Positions 1 to 5,000 of a stretch of 5,000 nucleotides of DNA are shown here, in pieces. Under the pieces are notes generated by a model. The model was not told the DNA's origin and did not search any database. It saw nothing but the letters and a program-made list of their open reading frames with translations. The DNA is from Pseudomonadota bacterium (lineage in GTDB: Bacteria; Pseudomonadota; Gammaproteobacteria; Burkholderiales; SG8-39). The stretch is from NCBI GenBank assembly GCA_021825225.1, contig JAKAIH010000247.1, positions 1 through 5,000 on the forward strand, read 5' to 3'. How positions within the stretch are numbered: position 1 is the first letter of the stretch; the number at the start of each line of letters is the position of its first letter. The position numbers were made by a program, and so were the translations under genes.

Positions 1-411
1 TTCGGCCGGGTAGCGGTCGCGCAGCGCGGCCAACTGTACCACCTCGAGGATCTCGCGCACGCGGCGGTCGATCTCGGCGCCCGCGACCTTGCGCACCTTC
101 AGGCCGAAGCCCACGTTCTCGGCCACGGTCATATTGGGCCAGATCGCGTAGCTCTGGAAGATCATGGACATCTTCCGCTTTTCCGGCGGCAGCGAGGAAG
201 CCGGCGAGGAGATGACCACGCCGTCGAGCTCGATGGTGCCCGCGGTGGGCGTCATGAAGCCGGCGATCATGCGCAGCGTCGTCGTCTTGCCGCAGCCCGA
301 CGGCCCCAGCAGGGAAACCAGTTCGCCCTCATGCAGGCTGAGGTTGAAATTGTCGACGGCGGTGACGCCGCCGAACGCGCGCGATACATTGCGCAACACT
401 AACTTGCTCAT
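1..411 (-). CDS. ABC transporter ATP-binding protein, N-terminal part (3' end beyond window)
   Basis: Cytoplasmic ATPase subunit that would power the importer encoded just upstream. The 137 codons present give a typical nucleotide-binding domain start: beta strands, then a Walker A loop GPSGCGKTT at residues 36-44, and a Q-loop (IFQSYAIWPNMTV) with Gln at residue 86. The visible part stops at RYPAE, just before where the LSGGQ signature, Walker B and H-loop are expected, so these lie off the window. The SYAIWPNMTV segment resembles the FbpC/PotA-like importer ATPases (SYALFPHMTV type). The ATG at 411 is supported by GGAGG (plus-strand 419-423) seven bases upstream. An in-frame GTG farther upstream has no comparable support. 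The gene follows the permease gene after a 106-bp gap, which is longer than the 13 bp between the binding-protein and permease genes. The order binding protein-permease-ATPase matches fbpABC-type operons. Substrate is not readable from this subunit. Confidence 0.95.
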   Translation of the reverse strand, partial: MSKLVLRNVSRAFGGVTAVDNFNLSLHEGELVSLLGPSGCGKTTTLRMIAGFMTPTAGTIELDGVVISSPASSLPPEKRKMSMIFQSYAIWPNMTVAENVGFGLKVRKVAGAEIDRRVREILEVVQLAALRDRYPAE

Positions 412-487
412 GCAGCCGCCTCCGAGCCATTGTCTTGAAATCCGACTAGCCACTGTCGGCGTCTGGCCGCATTCGCCCGGGTCGCAT

Positions 488-502
488 CCCCGCTGCGCGG
501 GG
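488..502 (-). other. GC-rich hairpin in the permease-ATPase gap
   Basis: A perfect 6-bp inverted repeat (488-493 CCCCGC with 497-502 GCGGGG, 3-base loop) lies 15 bases beyond the permease stop codon. A GGGGCCCC palindrome overlaps it. No T-run follows on the minus strand, so it is not a convincing intrinsic terminator. It could stabilise the upstream message or reduce expression of the ATPase relative to the binding protein. That role is inference. Confidence 0.35.
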
Positions 503-517
503 CCCCTGCTCCTAGGC

Positions 518-2278
518 TCATGCGGCCGTCCTCCTCAGCATGAAGTCGCGTCCCAGCAGGCGGAAACCTATGAGGATCAGGACTACAGTGATGAATACCA
601 GGATCAAGCCGATGGCGGCCAGCATTTCGAAGTTGCCCTCGTCACTCTTGTCGAACAGCAGCACCGACAGCACCTGGGTGTTGATGGAATACAGAAAAAT
701 CGCGGAACTCAGCTCGCGCGTCGCCGGGATGAACACCAGGATGAACGCGCCGGCGAGGCTGCGCTTGAGCAGCGGCATCACCACCCGCCCGATGGCGGTG
801 AAGCGCGTGCCGCCGAGGATGCGCACCGCGTCCTCCAGTTCCGGATTGATGCTGCGGATCGCGGCGTTGCTGTTCGAGTAGGCGATCGGCAGAAAGCGCG
901 TGGCGTAGGCAAGGATCAGGATCCATGCGGTGCCGTACAGCAGCAGTGGCGGATGCGTGTAGGCGGCATAGAAGCCGATGGCGAGCACGATCCCCGGGAT
1001 CACGAACGGCGCCATGGTCAGAAACGACAGCACGTAGCCGAGCTTGGCGCCCACCAGCTGCCGGTTCACGATGTAGGCCACGCACAGCGCGAGCGAGACC
1101 GCGATGAGCGCAGCCGCGCCGGCGTAGAGGAAGGTGTGAATCGTGGCATTGCGCGTCAGGGTGTTCTCGAACAGCGTGAAGTAAAGGTTGTTTAGCGTGA
1201 GGTTGTCCAGCGAGAATCCGCGGCCCCAGGCCTTGGCCAGCGCCGCCTGGCAAATCACCACCATCGGCATGAAGAACGAAAGCGTGCAGACGATGAGGCA
1301 ATAGGCGAGCATCGGCCACTTCCAGGCGCCGAGCGGTATCGGCCGGCGTTCTCCGCCCTTGCCGGTGAGCGAGATGTAGCCCCGGCGATGGGTAATGCGC
1401 CGCTGCAGCCAGAACAGGAAGATGGTGACCACCAGCAGCGGCATGGCGTAGGCTGCCGCCACCCCGACCCTGGGCGGGTACTCGAAGAACTGCCACAGCT
1501 GCGTGGTGACCACGTGAAAGCGCCCCGGCAATGCGATCAGGGCGGGCGAGCCGAACAGCGCGATCGCCTCGAGGAACACCAGGATGAAGGCAGCAAGTAT
1601 CGCCGGCAGCGCCAGCGGCAGCGTGATCAGCCAGATCGTGCGCAGGTTTCCCGCGCCGAGTATGTTCGCCGCGTCCTCCATCTCCGAGGAAACCAGATCG
1701 AGCGCGGACTTGGTGAACACGAACACGTAGGGAAAGCTGTAGCAGGCAGTGACCAGCACCAGCCCCGGCATGGAGTAGATGTTGAACGGCCCCTTGTCTA
1801 CGCCGATCACCTCCATGACCAGCCGGTTCAGCCAGCCGGCATTGGGCCCGGCCAGCAGAATCCAGCCCACCGCCCCGAGATAGGGCGGGATGATGAACGT
1901 GCCGAGGATGGACACCCATACCAGGCTCTTGGCGGGCATGTCGGTGCGCGAAACGGCCCAGGCCAGCGGCACGCCGAAGGCGAGGCACAGGCTCGCGGCC
2001 GAGAGGCCGAGGACGAGCGAGTGCCCGAGCGCGTCGATGTAGCGCGAGCGGCTGTAGGCCGCCGCGTAGTTGGCCAGGGTAAAGGCCCCGGTGTCCGGCT
2101 GCTGGAAGCTGACGATGAACAGCCGCGCGAGCGGATTCACCACCAGGAACAGCAACACCGCGATGGCCAGCAGCCACACCCAGGAGGACTTGTCCAGGTG
2201 CCGCCAGCGCTGGCCGAACGCGGATGGCGCGACTGCCGGCGCAACTGCGGCCGCGCGCTCTGCGGCGCCCCCGCTCAT
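518..2278 (-). CDS. ABC transporter permease, fused two-domain (FbpB-type)
   Basis: Inner-membrane channel of a binding-protein-dependent importer, 586 aa. Two homologous permease halves are fused in one chain, as in ferric-iron FbpB proteins and related 2-aminoethylphosphonate-type permeases. Each half has several hydrophobic segments (about residues 33-56, 87-108, 120-143, 170-188, 222-248 and 273-290, then about 320-345, 383-404, 415-440, 447-465, 507-530 and 553-572). Each half also has an EAA-type loop that docks on the ATPase: EDAANILGAG at 201-210 and EDAVRILGG at 482-490, both followed by a LP/MP turn. The RELSSAIFLYS stretch (521-531) is typical of the second half of this family. The N-terminal 30 residues are Ala-rich and cytoplasmic. 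The ATG at 2278 lies 13 bases after the binding-protein stop codon. An AGGGA overlapping that stop (TAGGGA) serves as ribosome binding site about ten bases from the ATG, which suggests tight translational linkage. Length is usual for the family, with no frameshift. Confidence 0.95.
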   Translation of the reverse strand: MSGGAAERAAAVAPAVAPSAFGQRWRHLDKSSWVWLLAIAVLLFLVVNPLARLFIVSFQQPDTGAFTLANYAAAYSRSRYIDALGHSLVLGLSAASLCLAFGVPLAWAVSRTDMPAKSLVWVSILGTFIIPPYLGAVGWILLAGPNAGWLNRLVMEVIGVDKGPFNIYSMPGLVLVTACYSFPYVFVFTKSALDLVSSEMEDAANILGAGNLRTIWLITLPLALPAILAAFILVFLEAIALFGSPALIALPGRFHVVTTQLWQFFEYPPRVGVAAAYAMPLLVVTIFLFWLQRRITHRRGYISLTGKGGERRPIPLGAWKWPMLAYCLIVCTLSFFMPMVVICQAALAKAWGRGFSLDNLTLNNLYFTLFENTLTRNATIHTFLYAGAAALIAVSLALCVAYIVNRQLVGAKLGYVLSFLTMAPFVIPGIVLAIGFYAAYTHPPLLLYGTAWILILAYATRFLPIAYSNSNAAIRSINPELEDAVRILGGTRFTAIGRVVMPLLKRSLAGAFILVFIPATRELSSAIFLYSINTQVLSVLLFDKSDEGNFEMLAAIGLILVFITVVLILIGFRLLGRDFMLRRTAA

Positions 2279-2291
2279 CGCCGCAGAGTCC

Positions 2292-3341
2292 CTAGATACC
2301 GAAGGTGTCGCGGAACTTTTCCTTCACTTCGGGGATACCCTTGGCGATCTCCTCCTCCGTCGGACGGATGACCTTGATCTGCTCCAGCGGCTTGGCGCCG
2401 GGCGCGGCCTTCACGCCCTTGACCACCGACAGCGAATGGTTCTTGACCTGCACTTCGGCTGCGGTCTTGTCCATCAGGAATTCGACGAACAGCTTGGCCG
2501 CATTGGGGGCCGGGGCGTTCTTCGGAATGCCGGTGAGCGAAACCATCAGCAGCGTGCCGTCGGTCGGATAAATCACGCCGAGCGGATTGCCCTTGTCGCG
2601 GCTGAGCAGCGTCGTCGCCTCCGGGCCCGCGGCCACCCAGCTTTCCTTGGCGTTGAGCATGGTCACGGTGTCATTGATCGAGCGCCCGATCCGGGGTTTG
2701 TTCTTTTCCAGCTTCTCGAAGTATTGCCAACCGTAGAGCTTGCGCATCAGCACCGTCCAGGTGCCGACATAGCCGCTGAATGCGGGGTGCCCGATCGAAA
2801 CCTTGTCCTTCCATTTCGGATCGAGCAGGTCGGGCCAGTTCTTCGGTGCGTCCTTCTCCGCCACCAGGCTGCTGTTGTAGGTAATCGCGACCAGCGCGGC
2901 CGCGGTGACCCAATACTGGTTATTCTTGTCGTTGTATTGTTTCAGCGAATCGACCATATTTCCCAGATTGTGCGGCTGATAGCTCATCAGCAGCCCGTGC
3001 TTCTCCAGGTCAGGATAATGGCTGACGTCGGTGCTGCTGAACACCGAGGCGACGGCCAGATTGGCCTTCTGGTCCTGCTGGAAGCGCTGGAACGCAACCT
3101 GCGCCGTGGTGCGCACGAAATTGCATTTCACGCCGGGATATTTCTTGTCGAAGGCTGAGCAAATGTCGGCGATGGTCTCGGTATCGTAGTGGGCGGTGTA
3201 GACGGTGAATTGCTTCTCTTTCTTCGCCGCTTCGTACAGCTGCTGCTCCCACGCGGGCATTTGCGCCCGCGCCGGCGCGGCGGCGATGGTCAGGACGGCG
3301 CCAAGCAGCGCCAGACAAGTGCGGATCGTGGTATGGCTCAT
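2292..3341 (-). CDS. periplasmic solute-binding protein of the ABC importer (iron/AEP/polyamine-like family)
   Basis: Captures the substrate in the periplasm and delivers it to the permease. The 349-aa precursor has a classical signal peptide: Arg7, a hydrophobic core at about 9-22, and an APARA-Q cleavage site after residue 26. No lipobox is present. The mature protein begins with a two-domain binding fold of the family that includes FbpA/AfuA: FTVYTAHYDTET at 45-56, the SVFSSTD segment at 99-105, the ITYNSSLV crossover at 153-160, the LLDPKWKDKVSIGHP stretch at 172-186, and IYPTDGTLL at 257-265. FbpA-type ferric binders use a His and a Tyr-Tyr pair. Here the corresponding C-lobe region (about 232-246, AKESWVAAGPEATTL) has no Tyr-Tyr, so ferric iron is doubtful and an organic ligand more likely (inference). 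The ATG at 3341 is preceded four bases upstream by AGAGGAGG, a very strong site fitting a highly made binding protein. It is the first gene of the transport unit. Confidence 0.94.
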   Translation of the reverse strand: MSHTTIRTCLALLGAVLTIAAAPARAQMPAWEQQLYEAAKKEKQFTVYTAHYDTETIADICSAFDKKYPGVKCNFVRTTAQVAFQRFQQDQKANLAVASVFSSTDVSHYPDLEKHGLLMSYQPHNLGNMVDSLKQYNDKNNQYWVTAAALVAITYNSSLVAEKDAPKNWPDLLDPKWKDKVSIGHPAFSGYVGTWTVLMRKLYGWQYFEKLEKNKPRIGRSINDTVTMLNAKESWVAAGPEATTLLSRDKGNPLGVIYPTDGTLLMVSLTGIPKNAPAPNAAKLFVEFLMDKTAAEVQVKNHSLSVVKGVKAAPGAKPLEQIKVIRPTEEEIAKGIPEVKEKFRDTFGI

Positions 3342-3345
3342 TGAA

Positions 3346-3353
3346 CCTCCTCT
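3346..3353 (-). promoter_or_regulatory. strong ribosome binding site for the binding protein
   Basis: AGAGGAGG on the minus strand, four bases before the ATG at 3341. It is the strongest Shine-Dalgarno match in the window and fits the excess of binding protein over membrane components usual in such importers. It also fixes the start codon. Confidence 0.8.
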
Positions 3354-3383
3354 TGTGGTTGCTACGTTTGTATTTTTTTATTT

Positions 3384-3389
3384 ACTATA
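3384..3389 (-). promoter_or_regulatory. possible -10 element for the transporter operon
   Basis: TATAGT on the minus strand matches the sigma-70 -10 consensus in five of six positions. It lies in a markedly AT-rich stretch (about 3362-3396) inside otherwise GC-rich DNA, which suggests a promoter separate from that of the crotonase gene. Transcription would start near 3377, leaving a leader of about 36 bases. No good -35 hexamer sits 16-18 bases upstream, so the promoter may be weak or activator-dependent, or the call may be wrong. Confidence 0.35.
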
Positions 3390-3412
3390 CCTGCAATTTG
3401 CCTTGCTGGCAC

Positions 3413-3439
3413 GCGCCGGCGCAACGCCCGTGCCGGCGC
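3413..3439 (-). terminator. possible terminator-like hairpin after the crotonase gene
   Basis: A perfect 8-bp GC-only stem (GCGCCGGC at 3413-3420 with GCCGGCGC at 3432-3439, loop 11 bases) begins six bases after the crotonase stop codon. An alternative 6-bp stem, 3408-3413 with 3429-3434, overlaps it. Its location just after a stop and just before the AT-rich promoter-like stretch suits a transcript boundary. However, no T-run follows on the minus strand, so it may only pause polymerase or protect the 3' end. Confidence 0.4.
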
Positions 3440-3445
3440 GATGGC

Positions 3446-4243
3446 TCAGCGGCCGCTGAATACCGGCTTGCGCTTGGCCATGAAGGCGGTGCGCCCTTCG
3501 ACGTAATCCTCGCTCGCGAAACAGCGGTCGACCACCTGCTGGCACAGCGCGAGGTCGCGTGTCGATTCGTCCTTCGTCATTTCGCCGACGATGGTTTTGA
3601 TCGACCCCACGGTGAGCGGAGCGTTGGCGGCGATCATGCCGGCGTAGTCCCTTACGCAGGCCTCCAGCTGCCCTTCCGGCACTGCGCGATTGATCAATCC
3701 CATCGCCAACGCCTCCGCCGCCGTGAACTGGCGCGCGGTGAAAAAGATTTCCTTGGCGAAGGACGGTCCCACCACATCCATCAGCTTGCGCACGCCCTTG
3801 GCCTCGTAGCCCAGGCCCAGCTTGGCCGCCGGCACACCGAACTTTGCGCTCTCCGCGGCGATGCGCATATCGCAGGACAATGCGACAGAGACGCCGCCCC
3901 CGATGCAAAACCCGCGGATCATGGCGATGGTGGGCTTGCCCACGTGCAGCAGTTCATCGTTCGCCCTGCCCGATGCCTGGTTGTAGACCTTGGTCGTTTC
4001 AGCGGAAGAGCGCTTCTCCTCGAATTCCGAAATGTCCGCGCCGGAAACGAAGGCCTTGTCGCCGGCCCCTTTCAGCACGATCACGCGGATGGCGTCGTCC
4101 GCCTGGTAAGCGCGCACGATGTCGCCCAGCGCCTCCCACATGGCCATGGACACGGCGTTGCGGCGCTCCGGATTGTTGAACGTGATCCAGCCGATAGGAC
4201 CGTCCTTCTCGGCGATCATCTTGTCTGTTTTGGAGATTGCCAT
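3446..4243 (-). CDS. crotonase-fold (enoyl-CoA hydratase/isomerase family) protein lacking the hydratase glutamates
   Basis: Cytoplasmic acyl-CoA enzyme of the crotonase superfamily, 265 aa, the normal single-domain length. Visible family features are FNNPERRNAVS at 22-32; the first oxyanion-hole/CoA segment AFVSGADISEF at 64-74; the second oxyanion-hole segment FCIGGGVSVALSCDMRIA at 112-129; then KFGVPAAKLGLGYEAKG at 134-150, and the trimer-forming C-terminal helices. In classical hydratases two catalytic Glu residues fall in GGGCE and FGxPE. Here these positions are Ser119 and Ala139, so simple hydration of enoyl-CoA is not expected. Isomerase, decarboxylase, hydrolase or another crotonase reaction is possible, and the substrate is unknown. 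The reading frame stays open upstream to 4390, but the ATG at 4243 is preferred: it has GGAG nine bases upstream and gives the normal N-terminus. The ATG at 4258 lacks a ribosome binding site. It is separated from the transporter genes by 104 bp on the same strand. Confidence 0.92.
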   Translation of the reverse strand: MAISKTDKMIAEKDGPIGWITFNNPERRNAVSMAMWEALGDIVRAYQADDAIRVIVLKGAGDKAFVSGADISEFEEKRSSAETTKVYNQASGRANDELLHVGKPTIAMIRGFCIGGGVSVALSCDMRIAAESAKFGVPAAKLGLGYEAKGVRKLMDVVGPSFAKEIFFTARQFTAAEALAMGLINRAVPEGQLEACVRDYAGMIAANAPLTVGSIKTIVGEMTKDESTRDLALCQQVVDRCFASEDYVEGRTAFMAKRKPVFSGR

Positions 4244-4244
4244 C

Positions 4245-4257
4245 TGGAGCTGCTCCA
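4245..4257 (-). promoter_or_regulatory. ribosome binding site inside a small dyad before the crotonase gene
   Basis: The minus-strand GGAG at plus positions 4253-4256, nine bases before the ATG at 4243, decides this start over the ATG at 4258. The GGAG sits in a perfect 13-base dyad, TGGAGC-N-GCTCCA. The centre is too tight for a full hairpin, but four outer pairs with a five-base loop are possible. Any regulatory meaning is inference. Confidence 0.4.
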
Positions 4258-4284
4258 TTTGAAAAGCGACGACCAGTTTAGCGC

Positions 4285-4304
4285 ATCGCCCGCGGGCGGG
4301 CGAT
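4285..4304. promoter_or_regulatory. 8-bp perfect inverted repeat upstream of the crotonase gene (candidate operator or leader hairpin)
   Basis: ATCGCCCG at 4285-4292 and CGGGCGAT at 4297-4304 form a perfect inverted repeat with a four-base spacer, 41 bases before the crotonase ATG. On the minus strand it is followed by TAAACT (plus 4275-4280), a plausible but unsupported -10 element. A dyad just upstream of a -10 would be a natural repressor or activator site. Because it is GC-rich with a tetraloop, it could instead act as an RNA hairpin. No matching dyad is seen near the regulator gene. Confidence 0.4.
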
Positions 4305-4477
4305 ATCGCAAAACAATCAGTCACGCGCCTGCGCCATTCCCGCGACAGCTCGCCGCCCCGTTCCCGGGAGCGGAACCTGCAATGGAGCAAAATGATGGAG
4401 CGACCTTCCGGTGCCGGAGTTACGCATGCTCACCAGCGTCGGCGGACACGCCTGTCCCGTCGAACTGGCACATGGAA
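4305..4477. other. non-coding gap between regulator and crotonase genes
   Basis: Part of a 234-bp gap with no supported gene. Open frames here on both strands have no start signals and run into neighbouring genes. Only weak dyads are visible: GGACA/TGTCC at 4444-4457 soon after the regulator stop, without a T-run, and GTTCC/GGAAC at 4360-4376. The gap is long enough for the crotonase gene to have its own promoter, although no clear -35/-10 pair could be found. Confidence 0.5.
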
Positions 4478-4849
4478 TCAGGCCACGCGCTTTATCCGCT
4501 TCTGCTTCTGCATATGCAACAGGCGGAGTAATTCGCCGCGCAGCGGCGTCTTGTCGTCCATCTGTATGGCGAGACGGGTGCAAATATTGCGCAGGTGGTC
4601 CACCATCTCCGGATCAGCCGTCATGTAGTAGACCTCTTGACCTTCTTTGCGTCGTGTAAGCAAGCCGCCCTTGTACATCAATGTCAGATGGCGCGAAATA
4701 TTCGACTGCGTTGCGCCAAGCTCATCGACGATTGCCGATACGTTCTTCTCCTCCTCGCATGTTGCGTGCATGATCTGCAGGCGAAGCGGCTCCGAGAGTA
4801 CGCCAAAATACGACGCCACGATTTCAAAAGCGTGTTTGAGTTTTTTCAC
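4478..4849 (-). CDS. ArsR-type winged-helix transcriptional regulator
   Basis: Small DNA-binding repressor, 123 aa, of the ArsR/SmtB fold. The family pattern is clear: FGVLSEPLRLQIMHAT at 15-30; helix VSAIVDELG at 37-45; recognition helix TQSNISRHLTLMYKGGLL at 47-64; beta wing LTRRKEGQEVYYMT at 64-77; then a dimerising C-terminal helix ending in a basic tail (KQKRIKRVA). The metal-binding ELCVCDL motif of classical arsenic/cadmium sensors is missing; that helix reads NVSAIVDEL. The protein has only two cysteines, Cys31 and Cys90, so a small organic ligand or a thiol-based signal is as likely as a metal (inference). Translation starts at GTG (4849-4847), with AGGGGA five bases upstream (plus 4855-4860). 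No ATG lies nearby in frame upstream. It is encoded upstream of, and on the same strand as, the crotonase and transporter genes, so it is the obvious candidate local regulator. Confidence 0.9.
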   Translation of the reverse strand: MKKLKHAFEIVASYFGVLSEPLRLQIMHATCEEEKNVSAIVDELGATQSNISRHLTLMYKGGLLTRRKEGQEVYYMTADPEMVDHLRNICTRLAIQMDDKTPLRGELLRLLHMQKQKRIKRVA

Positions 4850-4854
4850 TTTTT

Positions 4855-4860
4855 TCCCCT
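4855..4860 (-). promoter_or_regulatory. ribosome binding site fixing the GTG start of the regulator
   Basis: AGGGGA on the minus strand, separated by five A bases from the GTG at 4849. This spacing, and the lack of a nearby in-frame ATG, support the GTG start. Confidence 0.65.
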
Positions 4861-4870
4861 GTGTCCGCGG

Positions 4871-4900
4871 TACAGCCGTGTAGCCGCCCGCACAGGCGGC
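4871..4900. promoter_or_regulatory. two adjacent inverted repeats in the regulator leader (possible autoregulatory operator)
   Basis: TACA-N4-TGTA at 4871-4882 is followed directly by GCCGCC-N6-GGCGGC at 4883-4900, both perfect in their arms. They lie between 22 and 51 bases before the regulator start. ArsR-type proteins commonly bind dyads overlapping their own promoter, so one of these may be the operator. The second could also fold as a leader hairpin. The arms are short, and chance occurrence in GC-rich DNA is possible. Confidence 0.3.
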
Positions 4901-4929
4901 GATAATTAAAGATTGCGCGCCGAGCCCAA

Positions 4930-4935
4930 ATCATA
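4930..4935 (-). promoter_or_regulatory. possible -10 element for the regulator gene
   Basis: TATGAT on the minus strand matches five of six consensus positions and lies in the AT-richer segment 4900-5000. No convincing -35 is found at 16-18 bases. An alternative is AATTAT near 4902-4907 with TTGGGC upstream as -35. The two cannot be told apart by eye. The rest of 4850-5000 holds no gene that can be supported. Confidence 0.25.
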
Positions 4936-5000
4936 TTCCACGTAATGCCGTCTGCAGTTTTGAGAATAAACGGTCACGTTCGATCGTCCCGTATATGGAA

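Noticed and set aside
164..1195. Long open frame on the plus strand (343 codons) opposite the ATPase and permease genes
   Set aside because: It lies antisense to two well-supported transporter genes, has a low-complexity composition rich in Arg, Gln, Glu and His, and matches no family. It is the usual by-product of GC-rich coding DNA.
642..2177. 511-codon minus-strand frame inside the permease gene
   Set aside because: It is an out-of-frame reading of the permease gene, rich in Arg, Ala, Gly and His with none of the expected membrane segments.
1388..2371. Long open frame on the plus strand (327 codons) opposite the permease gene
   Set aside because: Same composition bias, antisense to a clear membrane protein, and no ribosome binding site or recognisable domain.
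2070..3158. 362-codon plus-strand frame opposite the binding-protein gene
   Set aside because: Antisense shadow. The opposite strand encodes a signal peptide and a recognisable binding protein with a strong ribosome binding site.
4244..4390. N-terminal extension of the crotonase to an ATG at 4390
   Set aside because: The extra 49 residues are Arg-rich and unlike the family N-terminus, and would read through the 8-bp dyad. The ATG at 4243 has a ribosome binding site and gives the normal length.
4444..4457. Hairpin GGACA-N4-TGTCC after the regulator stop as a terminator
   Set aside because: The stem is only five pairs and no T-run follows, so it is too weak to call.
3341..4531. 396-codon plus-strand frame opposite the crotonase gene
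   Set aside because: Antisense to conserved crotonase motifs, and its own product resembles no known family.
4317..4583. 88-codon minus-strand frame between regulator and crotonase
   Set aside because: It overlaps the end of the regulator gene in another frame and has no domain.

Overview
The window is GC-rich bacterial DNA, probably from a betaproteobacterium. That is inferred from base composition, codon use and the style of the proteins, not from a diagnostic marker. All five supported genes lie on the minus strand, so transcription runs from high to low coordinates. There are no RNA genes, CRISPR arrays, insertion sequences or phage genes.

In transcription order: (1) 5000-4850 is a leader region with no gene. 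It carries weak promoter-like sequence and two small inverted repeats. (2) 4849-4478 encodes a 123-aa ArsR-type winged-helix repressor that starts with GTG. (3) 4477-4244 is a 234-bp gap with a strong 8-bp inverted repeat close to the next gene. (4) 4243-3446 encodes a 265-aa crotonase (enoyl-CoA hydratase/isomerase) family protein. It lacks both glutamates of classical hydratases. (5) 3445-3342 is a 104-bp gap with a GC-rich hairpin followed by an AT-rich promoter-like stretch and a very good ribosome binding site. (6) 3341-2292, 2278-518 and 411-<1 encode a periplasmic binding protein, a fused two-domain permease and an ATPase. Together they form a complete binding-protein-dependent ABC importer of the ferric-iron/2-aminoethylphosphonate/polyamine-like class, with the ATPase cut by the window edge.

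Working model (inference): the importer brings in a small, probably acidic organic solute, and the CoA-dependent crotonase may act on a product made from it. The ArsR-like protein may control one or both units. The binding protein lacks the Tyr-Tyr pair that holds ferric iron in FbpA, so an iron-uptake label should not be applied automatically. The real substrate cannot be read from the sequence. The region looks like an ordinary catabolic/transport locus. The most interesting points are the non-canonical crotonase active site and its unproven link to the transporter and regulator.
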